NCBI GenBank assembly: GCA_963850095.1
Contig: CAWKJX010000006.1
Span: 20,428-84,427 of the forward strand
Source of the DNA: Bog-473 sp963850095
Lineage (GTDB): Bacteria; Actinomycetota; Acidimicrobiia; Acidimicrobiales; RAAP-2
Reading direction: 5' to 3'
Length of the DNA: 64,000 nt
In this document: one piece after another, positions 17,102-26,135 of the stretch
Layout: every line of letters starts with the position of its first letter
How positions within the stretch are numbered: the first letter of the stretch is position 1
Notes under the pieces: generated by a model
Database searches by the model: none
Seen by the model: the letters and a program-made list of their open reading frames with translations, nothing else
Told to the model about the DNA's origin: nothing
Program-made: the position numbers and the translations under genes

Positions 17102-17827
17102 GTGGTGAGCTCCACGCACGAGCACGACCACATCCCACCGCACCATCATCGAGATCTCCGGGGTGGTGGGGCGCGGGCGGCAGTCTTCGGGATCAGCGAC
17201 GGCCTGGTCACCAACGTCGCGCTCGTCCTCGGCATGGCGGGAGCCAACCCGGGAGGGTCGATCGTGCGCCTGGCCGGCATCGCCGGGCTGGTGGCCGGCT
17301 CATTCTCCATGGCTTCGGGGGAATACCTGTCCATGACGGCCCAGCGCGAGCTGCAGGAGCGCGAGCTCGAGGTCGAGCGCCGGGCGCTGAGGAACAACCC
17401 CAGGGGTGAAGCGGCCGAGCTGCGGGGCATGTACGTGCGGCGCGGGATAGAGCCGGCGGTGGCATCCGACATGGTGGACGAGGTCATGCAGGACCCCGAC
17501 CTGGCCCTCGAGACCCACGCCCGGGAGGAACTGGGGATTTCGACCCAGAGCCTCGGGTCACCGTGGCAGGCCGCCGGGGCCTCCTTCATCACCTTCGCCG
17601 TCGGTGCGTTCGTGCCGCTGGCACCGTGGTTGTTCACCTCGGGCACCACGGCGCTCGTCCTCTCGGTGCTGTTGGGCGCCCTGGCTGCCGTGGTGGTGGG
17701 GGTCGTGCTCTCCCGCTTCACCGAGCGTTCGGCCGTGGTCGCGGCGCTGCGCCAACTGGCGGTAACGGCGCTGGCGGCCGCGGTGACCTACGGCATCGGC
17801 CGGGCCATCGGGACGGGGTTGAACTGA
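17102..17827 (+). CDS. VIT1/CCC1-family iron/manganese transporter
   Basis: The 241-residue protein has the His-rich N-terminus EHDHIPPHHHRD, a first helix with VFGISDGLVTNVALVLGMAG, then FSMASGEYLSMTAQRELQER. The long amphipathic cytosolic segment (ERELEVERRALRNN onward) carries the acidic metal-binding positions, and three C-terminal helices follow. VIT1 proteins move cytosolic Fe(II) or Mn(II) across membranes, detoxifying metal in bacteria. The start is GTG 17102 (or 17105) on the leaderless pattern; longer in-frame readings lack similarity. Together with the encapsulin operon at 57 kb it suggests attention to iron homeostasis, though the two are unlinked. Confidence 0.88.
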   Translation: MVSSTHEHDHIPPHHHRDLRGGGARAAVFGISDGLVTNVALVLGMAGANPGGSIVRLAGIAGLVAGSFSMASGEYLSMTAQRELQERELEVERRALRNNPRGEAAELRGMYVRRGIEPAVASDMVDEVMQDPDLALETHAREELGISTQSLGSPWQAAGASFITFAVGAFVPLAPWLFTSGTTALVLSVLLGALAAVVVGVVLSRFTERSAVVAALRQLAVTALAAAVTYGIGRAIGTGLN

Positions 17828-17890
17828 CCCCTCGCTGAGCCCGGGTCGACAAGTGGTTCCGTCACGTCTATCGCGTCCGTCGCGTCGCGT

Positions 17891-17924
17891 CCGTCGGTGG
17901 CCTCGACGGAGCGAACCGTTCGCT
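17891..17924. terminator. Tandem hairpins between convergent genes
   Basis: CCGTCG/CGACGG (17891-17896 with 17904-17909) is followed at once by AGCGAA/TTCGCT (17910-17915 with 17919-17924). The second reaches the HNH stop codon. There is no T-tract; the pair could end both transcripts. Confidence 0.4.
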
Positions 17925-19119
17925 ATGGGGCGCCCTGCGTCGTGACTCGGGCCCACAACGGCGAGGGGCGCGAGGTCATCTCCCGGCCGCTCGGGCCGAC
18001 GAAGGTGAGCTCCTCGTTCGCGTTGCCGCGCATGGTCCAGCCGGTTCGGTGCACCAGCCCATGGTGAAAGGCACACATGAGGGCCAAGTTGTCGAGATCG
18101 GTGGTGCCGCCGTCGCGGTCCCACCACTTGATGTGATGGGGTATGGCGAAGCGCACGTGGGTGCATCCAGGAAACCGACAACATCGGTCCCGGCGCCAGA
18201 TCTCGCGGCGCTGGGCGGCGCTGGCCAGGCGTTTGGCTCGCCCCTCGTACATGGTGTGCCCTTCGGCGTCGTCGAGGGCGATGATGAAGCGGGCCCCGCA
18301 GAGGAGTTCTCTCGCCACTGCGCCGCTGATCAACCCGCCGCGCTCGAGTTCGCCGAAGAGGTCGCTCTCGGCGGGCGTGGCACCAGTGCTCTCGGTGTCG
18401 GCGCGTAGGGCCTCGAGGGGCACATGGGCGACCACGGTGTAGGGCGAGACGGTGGACGAGCGCCCCGGGGTGGCCCCCGATCGCACCAGGGATACGAAGG
18501 CGTCGGCCAAGCGCTGGTCATAGGGGGTCACACCGTCGCTCGGGACCTCGGCCGCCCGGGTCTCGAGCGCGCTGCGCATCTCGGCGAAGAGGGCTTGGGG
18601 AAACTGGGCCGTCATGGTGCGCAGGGTCTCGTTGAGGCGCAGCGAGCGGCGCTCGTGGGACTCGGCGTCGCCGGTCGCGCTCGGAGGAGAGGCCGAACGG
18701 GCCAGCTCGATCATCTGGCGCACCGAGAGTTCTTTGGCCCGCTCGGCGAGCATGGCGTCGTTCTTGGCGTTGGCCAGGCCGGCCACGGCGCGCACCTTGT
18801 CGAACGAGAGCGTCCCCTCGGACAAGGCCGCGGCCAGATGGGGCAATTTCGAGAGGCGTTCGCCCACCTGGGCGTAGGCCCGGGCCGTCGGCACCGACAT
18901 GCCGGTGCGCTCGACCATCCAGGTCTCGATGGAGGTGGCCCCGTCGGAAAGGAACGCCTCGCGCCGGGCCAGCTCCGCCGTCAGTCCGACGAGGTGGCCC
19001 GCCTCCGCCGTCATGCGGCAGAACGAGGCGGCGGCCTCCGCCTTGAGCTCCTCGTCAGAGAACGGGGCCAGCGCGGCGTCGGCGGCGGCGCTGTCGGGGT
19101 TGGTCGTCTTAGTTCCCAT
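17923..19119 (-). CDS. DUF222/13E12-type protein with C-terminal HNH nuclease domain
   Basis: The 398-residue protein has a long helical DUF222 region (about residues 25-290; EAAASFCRMTAEAGHLVGLT, then the GTLSFDKVRAVAGLA core). It ends in an HNH domain: RDRCCRFPGCTHVRFAIPHH, IKWWDRDGGTTDLDNLALMC and FHHGLVH, with the CxxxxC zinc knuckle and His/Asn catalytic positions. These proteins are multi-copy in actinobacteria (mycobacterial 13E12/REP13E12 family) and are often linked to integrated elements. Their biological role is not settled. The ATG 19119 follows the mshD gene by 137 bp. No flanking repeats or integrase were seen here. Confidence 0.85.
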   Translation of the reverse strand: MGTKTTNPDSAAADAALAPFSDEELKAEAAASFCRMTAEAGHLVGLTAELARREAFLSDGATSIETWMVERTGMSVPTARAYAQVGERLSKLPHLAAALSEGTLSFDKVRAVAGLANAKNDAMLAERAKELSVRQMIELARSASPPSATGDAESHERRSLRLNETLRTMTAQFPQALFAEMRSALETRAAEVPSDGVTPYDQRLADAFVSLVRSGATPGRSSTVSPYTVVAHVPLEALRADTESTGATPAESDLFGELERGGLISGAVARELLCGARFIIALDDAEGHTMYEGRAKRLASAAQRREIWRRDRCCRFPGCTHVRFAIPHHIKWWDRDGGTTDLDNLALMCAFHHGLVHRTGWTMRGNANEELTFVGPSGREMTSRPSPLWARVTTQGAP

Positions 19120-19221
19120 CGACGGGTGAATGGTCGCCGGGGCGAAGAGTGTGGCGATGTTCTTGTGTTCTTGCTCAGGTCGCGGCGCCCGCCAGCTCGA
19201 GACTGCAGGGACCGCTCGGGC

Positions 19222-19266
19222 CAGGCGGGTCAGGCGGGCCAGGCGGGTCAGGGGGGTCAGGCGGCC
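19222..19266. repeat. 9-bp CAGGCGGGY x5 tandem repeat
   Basis: Five near-perfect 9-bp units run across the stop codon of mshD (19257-19259, minus strand). If the stop were read through, the unit would encode (Leu-Thr-Arg-Leu-Ala-Arg)-type repeats toward the HNH gene. Confidence 0.9.
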
Positions 19267-20246
19267 GGGTCGCGGCGGTAGGACCGGTCGACGTGGTCGA
19301 GCGTGAACCCGAGCGAGCGGTAGAGCGCTACCGCGGACTCGTTGGTCGCGTCGACGTAGAGCATGCCCACGGGCACGCCGCGGCCGGCCAGCGAGACCAG
19401 TCCGGCCACGGTGAGTGAGCGGCCCCAGCCCTGTCCGTGAAAACGCGGATCGACTGAAATGACGTAAATCTCGCCCAGCACGGGCTTGGCAGCCCGGTGC
19501 ACCTTGGTCCAGCACGACCCGATCAGCCCGTCGCCGTCGGGCGCGTCGGCCACCAGGAAGCCGTCGAGGTCGACCCAGTCGGAATCCATGCGCTCGCGCA
19601 GCTGGGCCACGGTCCAGCCACCCTGCTCGGGGTGGCCGGCGAAGGCGCGGTTGTTGGTCTCCACCCATGCCTTCTCGTCGCGCCCGGGTACGAAGGCCCG
19701 GGTCGGCAGGTGCCGCGTGGCGTCGATGACGGAGGCGGCGAGGGGGAGCGGGACGCGCATCTGGAGCAGATCGCGCTCGGGCTCGAAGCCCAGGGCGCGG
19801 GCCAGGTCGTCGTTCTCGGGCCCGGCCCGCATGGCCCACAGATGGACGGTGGCGACGTCGCCGGCCTCGGCCACCGCGAACTCCACCAAGGCCAGGGCCA
19901 GGCCACCGCCGGGGCGGTGGTCGGGGTCGACGACGACATGCAACGCGATCGAGCCGTCCCGGGCGGGAAACAGGAACGCCGCCCCGACGAGGCGGCCGCC
20001 GACGTGCGACAGGACGGCGCGGACGGGGGCCGGGGCGGCGGGGCTCGGGGCGGCGGCGGCGGGGGTCGAGGTGGCGCCGGCGGTGCTAGCGGCCTCGACG
20101 ACGTGGCGTTCGGGTTCGGGCAGGGGCGGGTGTCCATCGACCGACGCCACGCGTGCCAGCAGCTCGCCCAGCGCAGTCCGCTCGGGCTGTCCGAGGCGGG
20201 CCAGGTCGACCACGATGAGGCCGTCGGGAGCGTTCACGGCGGCCAA
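19257..20246 (-). CDS. mshD: Mycothiol synthase (tandem GNAT acetyltransferase)
   Basis: MshD acetylates Cys-GlcN-Ins with acetyl-CoA, the last step of mycothiol synthesis, a pathway restricted to actinobacteria. The 329-residue length and two GNAT repeats fit the family. The degenerate N-terminal repeat includes GSIALHVVVDPDHRPGGGLA. The active C-terminal repeat has GEIYVISVDPRFHGQGWGRS (acetyl-CoA pyrophosphate loop) and GMLYVDATNESAVALYRSLG with YVDATN, the mycothiol-synthase hallmark. An Ala/Pro-rich insert at about residues 53-73 is low-complexity. The start is TTG at 20246; a GTG lies three codons further in. It is divergent from nth with 22 bp between starts. Confidence 0.93.
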   Translation of the reverse strand: MAAVNAPDGLIVVDLARLGQPERTALGELLARVASVDGHPPLPEPERHVVEAASTAGATSTPAAAAPSPAAPAPVRAVLSHVGGRLVGAAFLFPARDGSIALHVVVDPDHRPGGGLALALVEFAVAEAGDVATVHLWAMRAGPENDDLARALGFEPERDLLQMRVPLPLAASVIDATRHLPTRAFVPGRDEKAWVETNNRAFAGHPEQGGWTVAQLRERMDSDWVDLDGFLVADAPDGDGLIGSCWTKVHRAAKPVLGEIYVISVDPRFHGQGWGRSLTVAGLVSLAGRGVPVGMLYVDATNESAVALYRSLGFTLDHVDRSYRRDPAA

Positions 20247-20256
20247 GGTAACCCGG

Positions 20257-20262
20257 TACCGT
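20257..20262 (+). promoter_or_regulatory. TACCGT -10 element, leaderless start of nth
   Basis: TACCGT lies 6 bases before GTG 20269. TTCACG at 20233-20238 could be a weak -35 with an 18-bp spacer. The divergent mshD start lies inside the same region. Confidence 0.5.
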
Positions 20263-20268
20263 GATCAG

Positions 20269-20946
20269 GTGGCGAAGCCGAGGAGCCCGAAGGGCCGCGC
20301 CCGCCTCGTGATAGAGCGCCTGGCCGTGCTCTACCCGGGCACCGCCAAGGAGCTGTGTGCGCTCGATCACGAGGACCCGTTCCAGCTCCTGGCCGCGACC
20401 ATCCTGTCGGCCCAGTGCACGGACGAGCGGGTCAACATGGTGACCCCGGTCCTCTTCGCGAAGTATCCCGACCCGGCCGCGCTCGCCGCGGCCAACCCCG
20501 AGGACGTGGAGGAGATCATCCGCTCGACCGGCTTCTTCCACGCCAAGACCAAGAACCTGATCGGCATGGCCACCGCCGTGGCGGACAGGTTCGGGGGGCA
20601 GGTGCCCGAGAAGCTCGAGGATCTGGTGACCCTGCCCGGCGTCGGCCGCAAGACGGGCAACGTGGTGCGGAGCGTGGATTTCGGGCTGCCGGGGCTCCCG
20701 GTCGACACCCACGTGCTCCGGGTCAGCCAGCGCCTGGGGTTGCTCGACGAGCTGGCGACCAAGGACCAAAGCGACGCGGTCAAGGTCGAGCACGTACTCA
20801 ACGCGCTGGTGCCGGCCCAGGAGCGTGGGGGCTTCAGCCTGCGCGTGATTCTGCACGGCCGGCACACATGCGTTGCCCGAAAGCCACGCTGCGCCGTCTG
20901 CGTGCTCAACGACTTCTGCCCCTACGCTGCGGTTATCGGCGCGTGA
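20269..20946 (+). CDS. nth: Endonuclease III
   Basis: This bifunctional DNA glycosylase/AP lyase removes oxidised pyrimidines. The 225-residue protein has the helix-hairpin-helix LPGVGRKTGNVV with the catalytic Lys, the VDTHVLRVSQRLG segment with the catalytic Asp, and a complete C-terminal [4Fe-4S] motif of spacing C-x6-C-x2-C-x5-C (CVARKPRCAVCVLNDFC). The start GTG 20269 is set by the leaderless promoter; longer in-frame readings are antisense to mshD. It is followed by a candidate small-RNA locus rather than another gene. Confidence 0.95.
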   Translation: MAKPRSPKGRARLVIERLAVLYPGTAKELCALDHEDPFQLLAATILSAQCTDERVNMVTPVLFAKYPDPAALAAANPEDVEEIIRSTGFFHAKTKNLIGMATAVADRFGGQVPEKLEDLVTLPGVGRKTGNVVRSVDFGLPGLPVDTHVLRVSQRLGLLDELATKDQSDAVKVEHVLNALVPAQERGGFSLRVILHGRHTCVARKPRCAVCVLNDFCPYAAVIGA

Positions 20947-21011
20947 TGGGACTTTCGGCCCCTTTTTAGGCAATTCGCGTTTGTCGGGCTGAAATGCGGG
21001 AAGACAGGCGC

Positions 21012-21017
21012 TACGAT
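21012..21017 (+). promoter_or_regulatory. TACGAT -10 element of a candidate small RNA
   Basis: TACGAT fits the hexamer used elsewhere in the window. No coding start lies 4-12 bases downstream, so it would drive a non-coding transcript starting at about 21023. Confidence 0.35.
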
Positions 21018-21022
21018 TGTGC

Positions 21023-21120
21023 CGGAACCGGTTCCCGCCACCTGGTTCCAAAAGAGTCCGTGCTGGGATCCGCCTCCTGGCCGACTCGCCCAGTGCCGGC
21101 CTTCGGGCCGGCACTGGTGT
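21023..21120 (+). ncRNA. Candidate ~100-nt structured RNA
   Basis: The segment between nth and the VapBC-like pair starts after a TACGAT element. It holds a short internal palindrome (GGAACCGGTTCC at about 21024) and closes with a perfect 11-bp stem with a TTCG tetraloop followed by GTGTTTGAG. The start of the transcript is inferred. It does not look like a coding region: the frames through it are poor and lack a ribosome-binding site. It could be a free sRNA, or a leader with an attenuator for the antitoxin gene 67 bp downstream. No known RNA family was recognised. Confidence 0.4.
21091..21116 (+). terminator. 11-bp GC stem with TTCG tetraloop
   Basis: CAGTGCCGGCC (21091-21101) pairs perfectly with GGCCGGCACTG (21106-21116) around TTCG. 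It is the most stable hairpin in the window; only a weak T-rich stretch follows. It is perfectly symmetric and would act on either strand. Confidence 0.65.
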
Positions 21121-21186
21121 TTGAGCACCCGGAGCGCTCCTGTGCGGCCGAACCCGGTAATACTCCAGGTGCTACCATGGTGGGGC

Positions 21187-21453
21187 ATGGTCACCAAGCG
21201 GTCGGTCTCCCTCGATGACGGGGTGGCCTCTTCGGTCGAGCAGGCCGCCAGGGAGGACGGGGTCTCCTTCAGCGCCTGGCTCTCGACGGCGGCGGAACGG
21301 CAGCTGCGGGTCCGCCAGGGTCTGCGGGGCGTGGCCGCCTGGGAGGGTGAGACCGGTTCGCTGAGCGCCGAGGAGGTGGCCGCGGGCGAAGCACTGCTGG
21401 CCCGGCTGCGCTCGGGCGTATCGGGCGTCGCCTCCCGCGTCCGGCGGCGGTGA
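21187..21453 (+). CDS. VapB-like antitoxin (ribbon-helix-helix type)
   Basis: The 88-residue protein begins MVTKRSVSLDDGVASSVEQA, a short beta-strand plus helix typical of MetJ/Arc-type DNA-binding antitoxins. It continues REDGVSFSAWLSTAAERQLR, then an acidic region and a basic tail. It probably binds its own promoter, where TAATAC (21157-21162) and a palindromic CTACCATGGTGG (21172-21183) sit. The stop overlaps the toxin start by 4 bp (GTGA), the usual antitoxin-toxin arrangement. ATG 21187 was chosen because the conserved RSVSLDD strand starts just after it. Confidence 0.78.
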   Translation: MVTKRSVSLDDGVASSVEQAAREDGVSFSAWLSTAAERQLRVRQGLRGVAAWEGETGSLSAEEVAAGEALLARLRSGVSGVASRVRRR

Positions 21454-21848
21454 CCGACAACCGGCGTGAGGGCTTGGCCTACGGGCTGGGTGCCCTGCAC
21501 GCCGCCGCCCGGGGCGACCGCATGGTGTGGGCCCTGCACCGGGCCGCCCTGAGCAACGGGATCGTCCCGGTCATTCCGGCGGTCACCGTGGCCGAGGGGT
21601 ACCGGACCGAGGCCCGCAGCGATCGCATCGCGGAGCTGTTGGACGGGACCGAAATAGAGCCGTTCACCGGCGAGGCGGCCCGGCGCTCGGGCGAGCTGGC
21701 CGCCCGCTGCGACACCTCCGAGCTGTCCGTGGTGGCGGTGGTGGAGTTGGCCGAGCGCCGCAACTGCGCCGTGGTGGCCCAGCGCCAGGCCGTCCTGCGC
21801 ACGGCGGCCTCCCTGCTCGGCCACGAGCTGGTCCTCTACGCGGTCTGA
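21450..21848 (+). CDS. PIN-domain VapC-like toxin with degenerate active site
   Basis: The 132-residue product aligns along its length with VapC-type PIN toxins: GALHAAARGDRMVWALHRAAL, PVIPAVTVAEGYRTEARSDR, then RIAELLDGTEIEPFTGEAAR. PIN nucleases need three or four acidic residues. The first, in the usual LVLDAGAL strand, is here LAYGLGAL. The 'D-V-V-D-A' helix reads ELSVVAV, and the 'T-S-D-x-x-D' strand reads VAQRQAV. Nuclease activity is therefore doubtful. The frame is intact and overlaps the antitoxin by 4 bp, so this is not a simple frameshift effect. Confidence 0.75.
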   Translation: MTDNRREGLAYGLGALHAAARGDRMVWALHRAALSNGIVPVIPAVTVAEGYRTEARSDRIAELLDGTEIEPFTGEAARRSGELAARCDTSELSVVAVVELAERRNCAVVAQRQAVLRTAASLLGHELVLYAV

Positions 21849-21875
21849 CCTCGCGAGGCGGGCATCGGGGGCCCC

Positions 21876-21907
21876 GCCGACGCCGGCCGGGGCCGCCGGG
21901 CGTCGGC
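21876..21907. terminator. 9-bp dyad between convergent genes
   Basis: GCCGACGCC (21876-21884) pairs perfectly with GGCGTCGGC (21899-21907) in the gap between the toxin gene and the convergent small gene. It has no T-tract. Confidence 0.45.
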
Positions 21908-21931
21908 TGGGTGGACAGCTGGGTGAGGCGC

Positions 21932-22132
21932 TCAGCCCTTCGAGGCCTTCTCGTAGCGCTGCAGCCTCCGCAGCGCGCCGCCGAGTGACCGTTCCACGGC
22001 GATGAGCTCGTGAGCCATGTCCTCGTCGCCCCGTTCGAGGGCGGAGTCGGACAGGGCGGTCACCCGCCGGTGGAGCTCCTGGAGGGTTGAGGTCAGGGAG
22101 GAGATCTCGGCGGCGGAGGACGATGACGACAT
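21932..22132 (-). CDS. Small coiled-coil hypothetical protein, 66 aa
   Basis: The predicted product (MSSSSSAAEISSLTSTLQEL through RRLQRYEKASKG) is almost entirely helical with heptad-like Leu spacing and no Cys, signal or membrane segment. I do not recognise a family. ATG 22132 gives a Ser-rich start; the frame is open further upstream but without similarity. It is flanked by the VapBC-like pair (convergent) and the Rieske gene (divergent). Confidence that it is a gene is moderate. Confidence 0.5.
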   Translation of the reverse strand: MSSSSSAAEISSLTSTLQELHRRVTALSDSALERGDEDMAHELIAVERSLGGALRRLQRYEKASKG

Positions 22133-22275
22133 GACGCGATGATGGCCGATGGGACCGGTGTCCGGTTTCGGGCGCTCCGGGCGCACCCGGGTCACCCGGG
22201 TCTGCCGGCCGGCAGGCCTGCCGGCACCTAGGCCCGCCGGCCCGCCTCGGTATCCTCTGGCCCGGGAGGTTCCAC

Positions 22276-23627
<1,352 letters not shown>

Positions 23628-23664
23628 GCCTCCGACGACGAAAAGGGTCGCCGGAGCACCCCGG

Positions 23665-23670
23665 TAGCCT
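23665..23670 (+). promoter_or_regulatory. TAGCCT -10 element upstream of hisD
   Basis: TAGCCT ends 9 bases before GTG 23680, the first codon of the his operon, with no Shine-Dalgarno sequence. Confidence 0.5.
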
Positions 23671-23679
23671 GGTGTCCCC

Positions 23680-25032
23680 GTGCCCCTCCGCGTCCTGGAC
23701 CTCCGCGGCAAGCAGCCGCCTTTCGACGCCGCCCTGCCGCGCCCGGATGCTCCGGGCGCCGGCGTCCACAATGCCGTCGCCGCCATCCTGCGCGAGGTCC
23801 GAGCCGAGGGCGACGCCGCCGTGGTCCGGGCCACCGCCACCTTCGACCGGGTCGACGTGTCCGACGGCCTGCGGGTCCCACTCGAGGAGATAAAGGAGGC
23901 CCGCGCCGCCGCCGGTCCGGCGCTCCTCGGGGCGCTCGAGCTGGCCTTCGAACGCATCGTCGCCTATCACGCCGCCGAGGGCACGCCGCCGGGCGACCAC
24001 GTCGACGGCGGTGTCTCGGTGCGTCACTTGACCCGTCCGGTCGGGCGCGCCGGCCTCTACGCGCCCGGCGGCCGGGCAAGATACCCCTCCACCGTCCTCA
24101 TGTGCGCCGCTCCCGCCCGGGTGGCCGGCGTCCCCGGCATCGCCCTCTGCGTCCCACCGGGGGCGGACGGCCATGTCGACGGTGCCACCCTGACCGCGGC
24201 GTCGGTCGCCGGCGTGGACGAGGTCTACCGGGTGGGGGGCGCGCAGGCCATCGCCGCCCTGGCCTACGGCACCGCCACCATCGCGGCCGTCGACGTCATC
24301 GCCGGCCCGGGCAACGCCTACGTGGCCGAGGCCAAGCGCCAGCTCTCGGGCGTCGTCGGGGTGGCCTCCGCCTTCGCCGGGCCGTCCGAGGTCGTCGTGA
24401 TCGCCGGCCCGGCCGCGGACCCGGCCTTCGCCGCCGTCGACGTCGTCGTCCAGGCCGAGCACGGACCCGACGGCCTGGCCTGGCTGGTCACCTGGGACCC
24501 CGATCTGCTCGAGCGCGTCGTCACCGAAATCGGCGCCATCGTCGATGCCTCGAGCCGCCGGGCCGACCTGGAGGCCACGCTGGCCGGTGCGGGCATCGCC
24601 TGCCTGGTGGACGGGCCCGACGAGGCGGTGGCGGTGGCCAACGCCGTCGCGCCCGAGCACCTGCAGCTCATGGTGCCCGACGAGGAGGCCGACGCCATGT
24701 TGGACGACGTGCAGAACGCGGGCGCCGTCTTCGTGGGCGACTGGTCCCCGGCCAGCCTGGGCGACTACATCGCCGGGCCCAACCACGTCCTGCCCACCAA
24801 CCGCACGGCGCGCTTCGCCTCGGCGCTGCGGGCCGACGACTTCCGCAAACACATCCACGTCGTGCGCGGCACGCCGGGAGCGCTGCGGACCCTGGGGCCG
24901 AGCGTGATCACGCTGGCCGAGACCGAGGGCCTGCCGGCGCACGCCGACTCCATCCGTCGGCGCCTGGCCGCCCTCGAGACCCCGGGACACCTGACCTCCG
25001 ACACCGCCGCCGCCGACACCGCCGCCCCATGA
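23680..25032 (+). CDS. hisD: Histidinol dehydrogenase
   Basis: HisD oxidises L-histidinol to L-histidine in two NAD-dependent steps. The 450-residue protein has GRAGLYAPGGRARYPSTVLM, VGGAQAIAALAYGT and DVIAGPGNAYVAEAKRQLSG. Zinc and substrate positions are in VVVQAEHGPDG (Gln, His), VAPEHLQLMVPD and AGPNHVLPTNRTARF. It is the first gene of hisDCBHAF with 4-bp ATGA or GTGA overlaps at the next junctions. hisG and hisE are not in the window. The start is a GTG fixed by the TAGCCT element; a short Ala/Thr/Asp tail ends the protein. Confidence 0.96.
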   Translation: MPLRVLDLRGKQPPFDAALPRPDAPGAGVHNAVAAILREVRAEGDAAVVRATATFDRVDVSDGLRVPLEEIKEARAAAGPALLGALELAFERIVAYHAAEGTPPGDHVDGGVSVRHLTRPVGRAGLYAPGGRARYPSTVLMCAAPARVAGVPGIALCVPPGADGHVDGATLTAASVAGVDEVYRVGGAQAIAALAYGTATIAAVDVIAGPGNAYVAEAKRQLSGVVGVASAFAGPSEVVVIAGPAADPAFAAVDVVVQAEHGPDGLAWLVTWDPDLLERVVTEIGAIVDASSRRADLEATLAGAGIACLVDGPDEAVAVANAVAPEHLQLMVPDEEADAMLDDVQNAGAVFVGDWSPASLGDYIAGPNHVLPTNRTARFASALRADDFRKHIHVVRGTPGALRTLGPSVITLAETEGLPAHADSIRRRLAALETPGHLTSDTAAADTAAP

Positions 25033-26135
25033 GCGCCATCCCGCCGGTCCGCCCCGACCTCGATCTGGCCGAGGGCTACCACTCGCCCCAGGTCGACGCC
25101 GAGGTGCGCCTCAACACGAACGAATCACCCTTCGCGCCCCCCGACGCCTGGCGCCAGGAGCTCCTCGAGGCGATCGAGGAGGTCTCGTTCCACCGCTACC
25201 CCGACCGCCCGGCCACCGAGTTGCGCCAGGCCATCGCGGATCTGCACCAGGTGACGCCCGCCGAGGTCTTCTGCGCCAACGGCTCCAACGAGGTCCTGCA
25301 GTCGCTCCTGCTCGCCTTCGGCGGACCGGGCCGGCGCGCCCTGCTCTTCGAGCCCACGTACGCGCTGCACTCGCACATCGCCCGCATCACCGCCACCGAG
25401 GTCGTCGAGGGCTCGCGCGACGACGACTTCGTGATCGACCCCGACGCCGCCGCCCGCCTCATCGCACAGCGCCAGCCCCACGTGACGTTCCTGTGCTCGC
25501 CCAACAACCCGACCGGGCGCGCCGAGCCGCGAGCCACCGTCGAGATCCTCCTCCGAGCCGCACCGGGCCTCCTCGTCGTCGACGAGGCCTACGGGCAGTT
25601 CTCGCCCTGGACCGCCCTCGAGCTGCGGGCCGGCCACCCCGGCCGCCCCGGCCACCCCGACCACCCCGACCACCCCGACCACCCCGGCCTCGTCGTCACC
25701 CGGACGTTCTCCAAGACCTGGGCCATGGCGGGCGCCCGGCTGGGCTATCTGGTGGCCGACCCCACGGTCGTGCAGGCCTGCGAGGCGGTCGTGCTGCCGT
25801 ATCACCTCTCGGTCCAGACGCAGCTGGCCGGCCTGCTCGCCCTTCGCCACGTCGCCGACATGGAGGCCCGGGTCGCCCTCATCGCCGAGGAGCGGGGACG
25901 GGTGTCCGCCGCGCTGGGCGACCTCCCCGTCGACAGCTGGCCGTCGGACGCCAACTTCATCCTCTTCCGGCCGCGCCACCGCAATGCGGACGACGTCTGG
26001 CAGTCCCTGCTCGACCACTCGGTGCTCATCCGCAACTGCGCCAGCTGGGAGGGCCTCAAGGGCTGCCTGCGCGTCACCGTCGGCACGCCCGAGGAGAACG
26101 ACCGCTTCCTGTACGCACTGAAGGAGAGCCTGTGA
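25029..26135 (+). CDS. hisC: Histidinol-phosphate aminotransferase
   Basis: HisC is a PLP-dependent aminotransferase giving histidinol phosphate. The 368-residue protein has VRLNTNESPFAPP, FCANGSNEVLQSLL, FLCSPNNPTGR, VVDEAYGQFSPWTALE and the PLP-Lys segment RTFSKTWAMAGARLGYLV. Between ALEL and LVVTRTFSK is an insertion, HPGRPGHPDHPDHPDHPG, encoded by 9-bp GACCACCCC repeats. It falls just before the catalytic lysine strand and is absent from the family norm. ATG overlaps the hisD stop (ATGA); the end overlaps hisB (GTGA). Confidence 0.95.
   Translation: MSAIPPVRPDLDLAEGYHSPQVDAEVRLNTNESPFAPPDAWRQELLEAIEEVSFHRYPDRPATELRQAIADLHQVTPAEVFCANGSNEVLQSLLLAFGGPGRRALLFEPTYALHSHIARITATEVVEGSRDDDFVIDPDAAARLIAQRQPHVTFLCSPNNPTGRAEPRATVEILLRAAPGLLVVDEAYGQFSPWTALELRAGHPGRPGHPDHPDHPDHPGLVVTRTFSKTWAMAGARLGYLVADPTVVQACEAVVLPYHLSVQTQLAGLLALRHVADMEARVALIAEERGRVSAALGDLPVDSWPSDANFILFRPRHRNADDVWQSLLDHSVLIRNCASWEGLKGCLRVTVGTPEENDRFLYALKESL
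25632..25687. repeat. 9-bp repeats inside hisC
   Basis: Three GACCACCCC copies with degenerate flanking units (GGCCACCCC, GGCCGCCCC) encode His-Pro-Asp/Gly triplets in frame. Confidence 0.9.

Noticed and set aside
17923..19119. HNH gene as part of a mobile intron or phage
   Set aside because: DUF222/HNH proteins are widespread single genes in actinobacteria. No flanking repeats, integrase or other phage genes occur here.
19222..19266. CRISPR array or attachment site
   Set aside because: The units are 9 bp, contiguous and without spacers, so this is a tandem repeat. No cas genes or integrase are present in the window.
20947..20969. Intrinsic terminator of nth (GGGAC...GCCCC followed by TTTTT)
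   Set aside because: The stem is at most three or four pairs and the loop is large. The T-run is real but the hairpin is too weak to list.
21187..21848. Ordinary active VapBC module
   Set aside because: The operon layout fits, but the toxin lacks the acidic active-site residues, so an active nuclease is not claimed.
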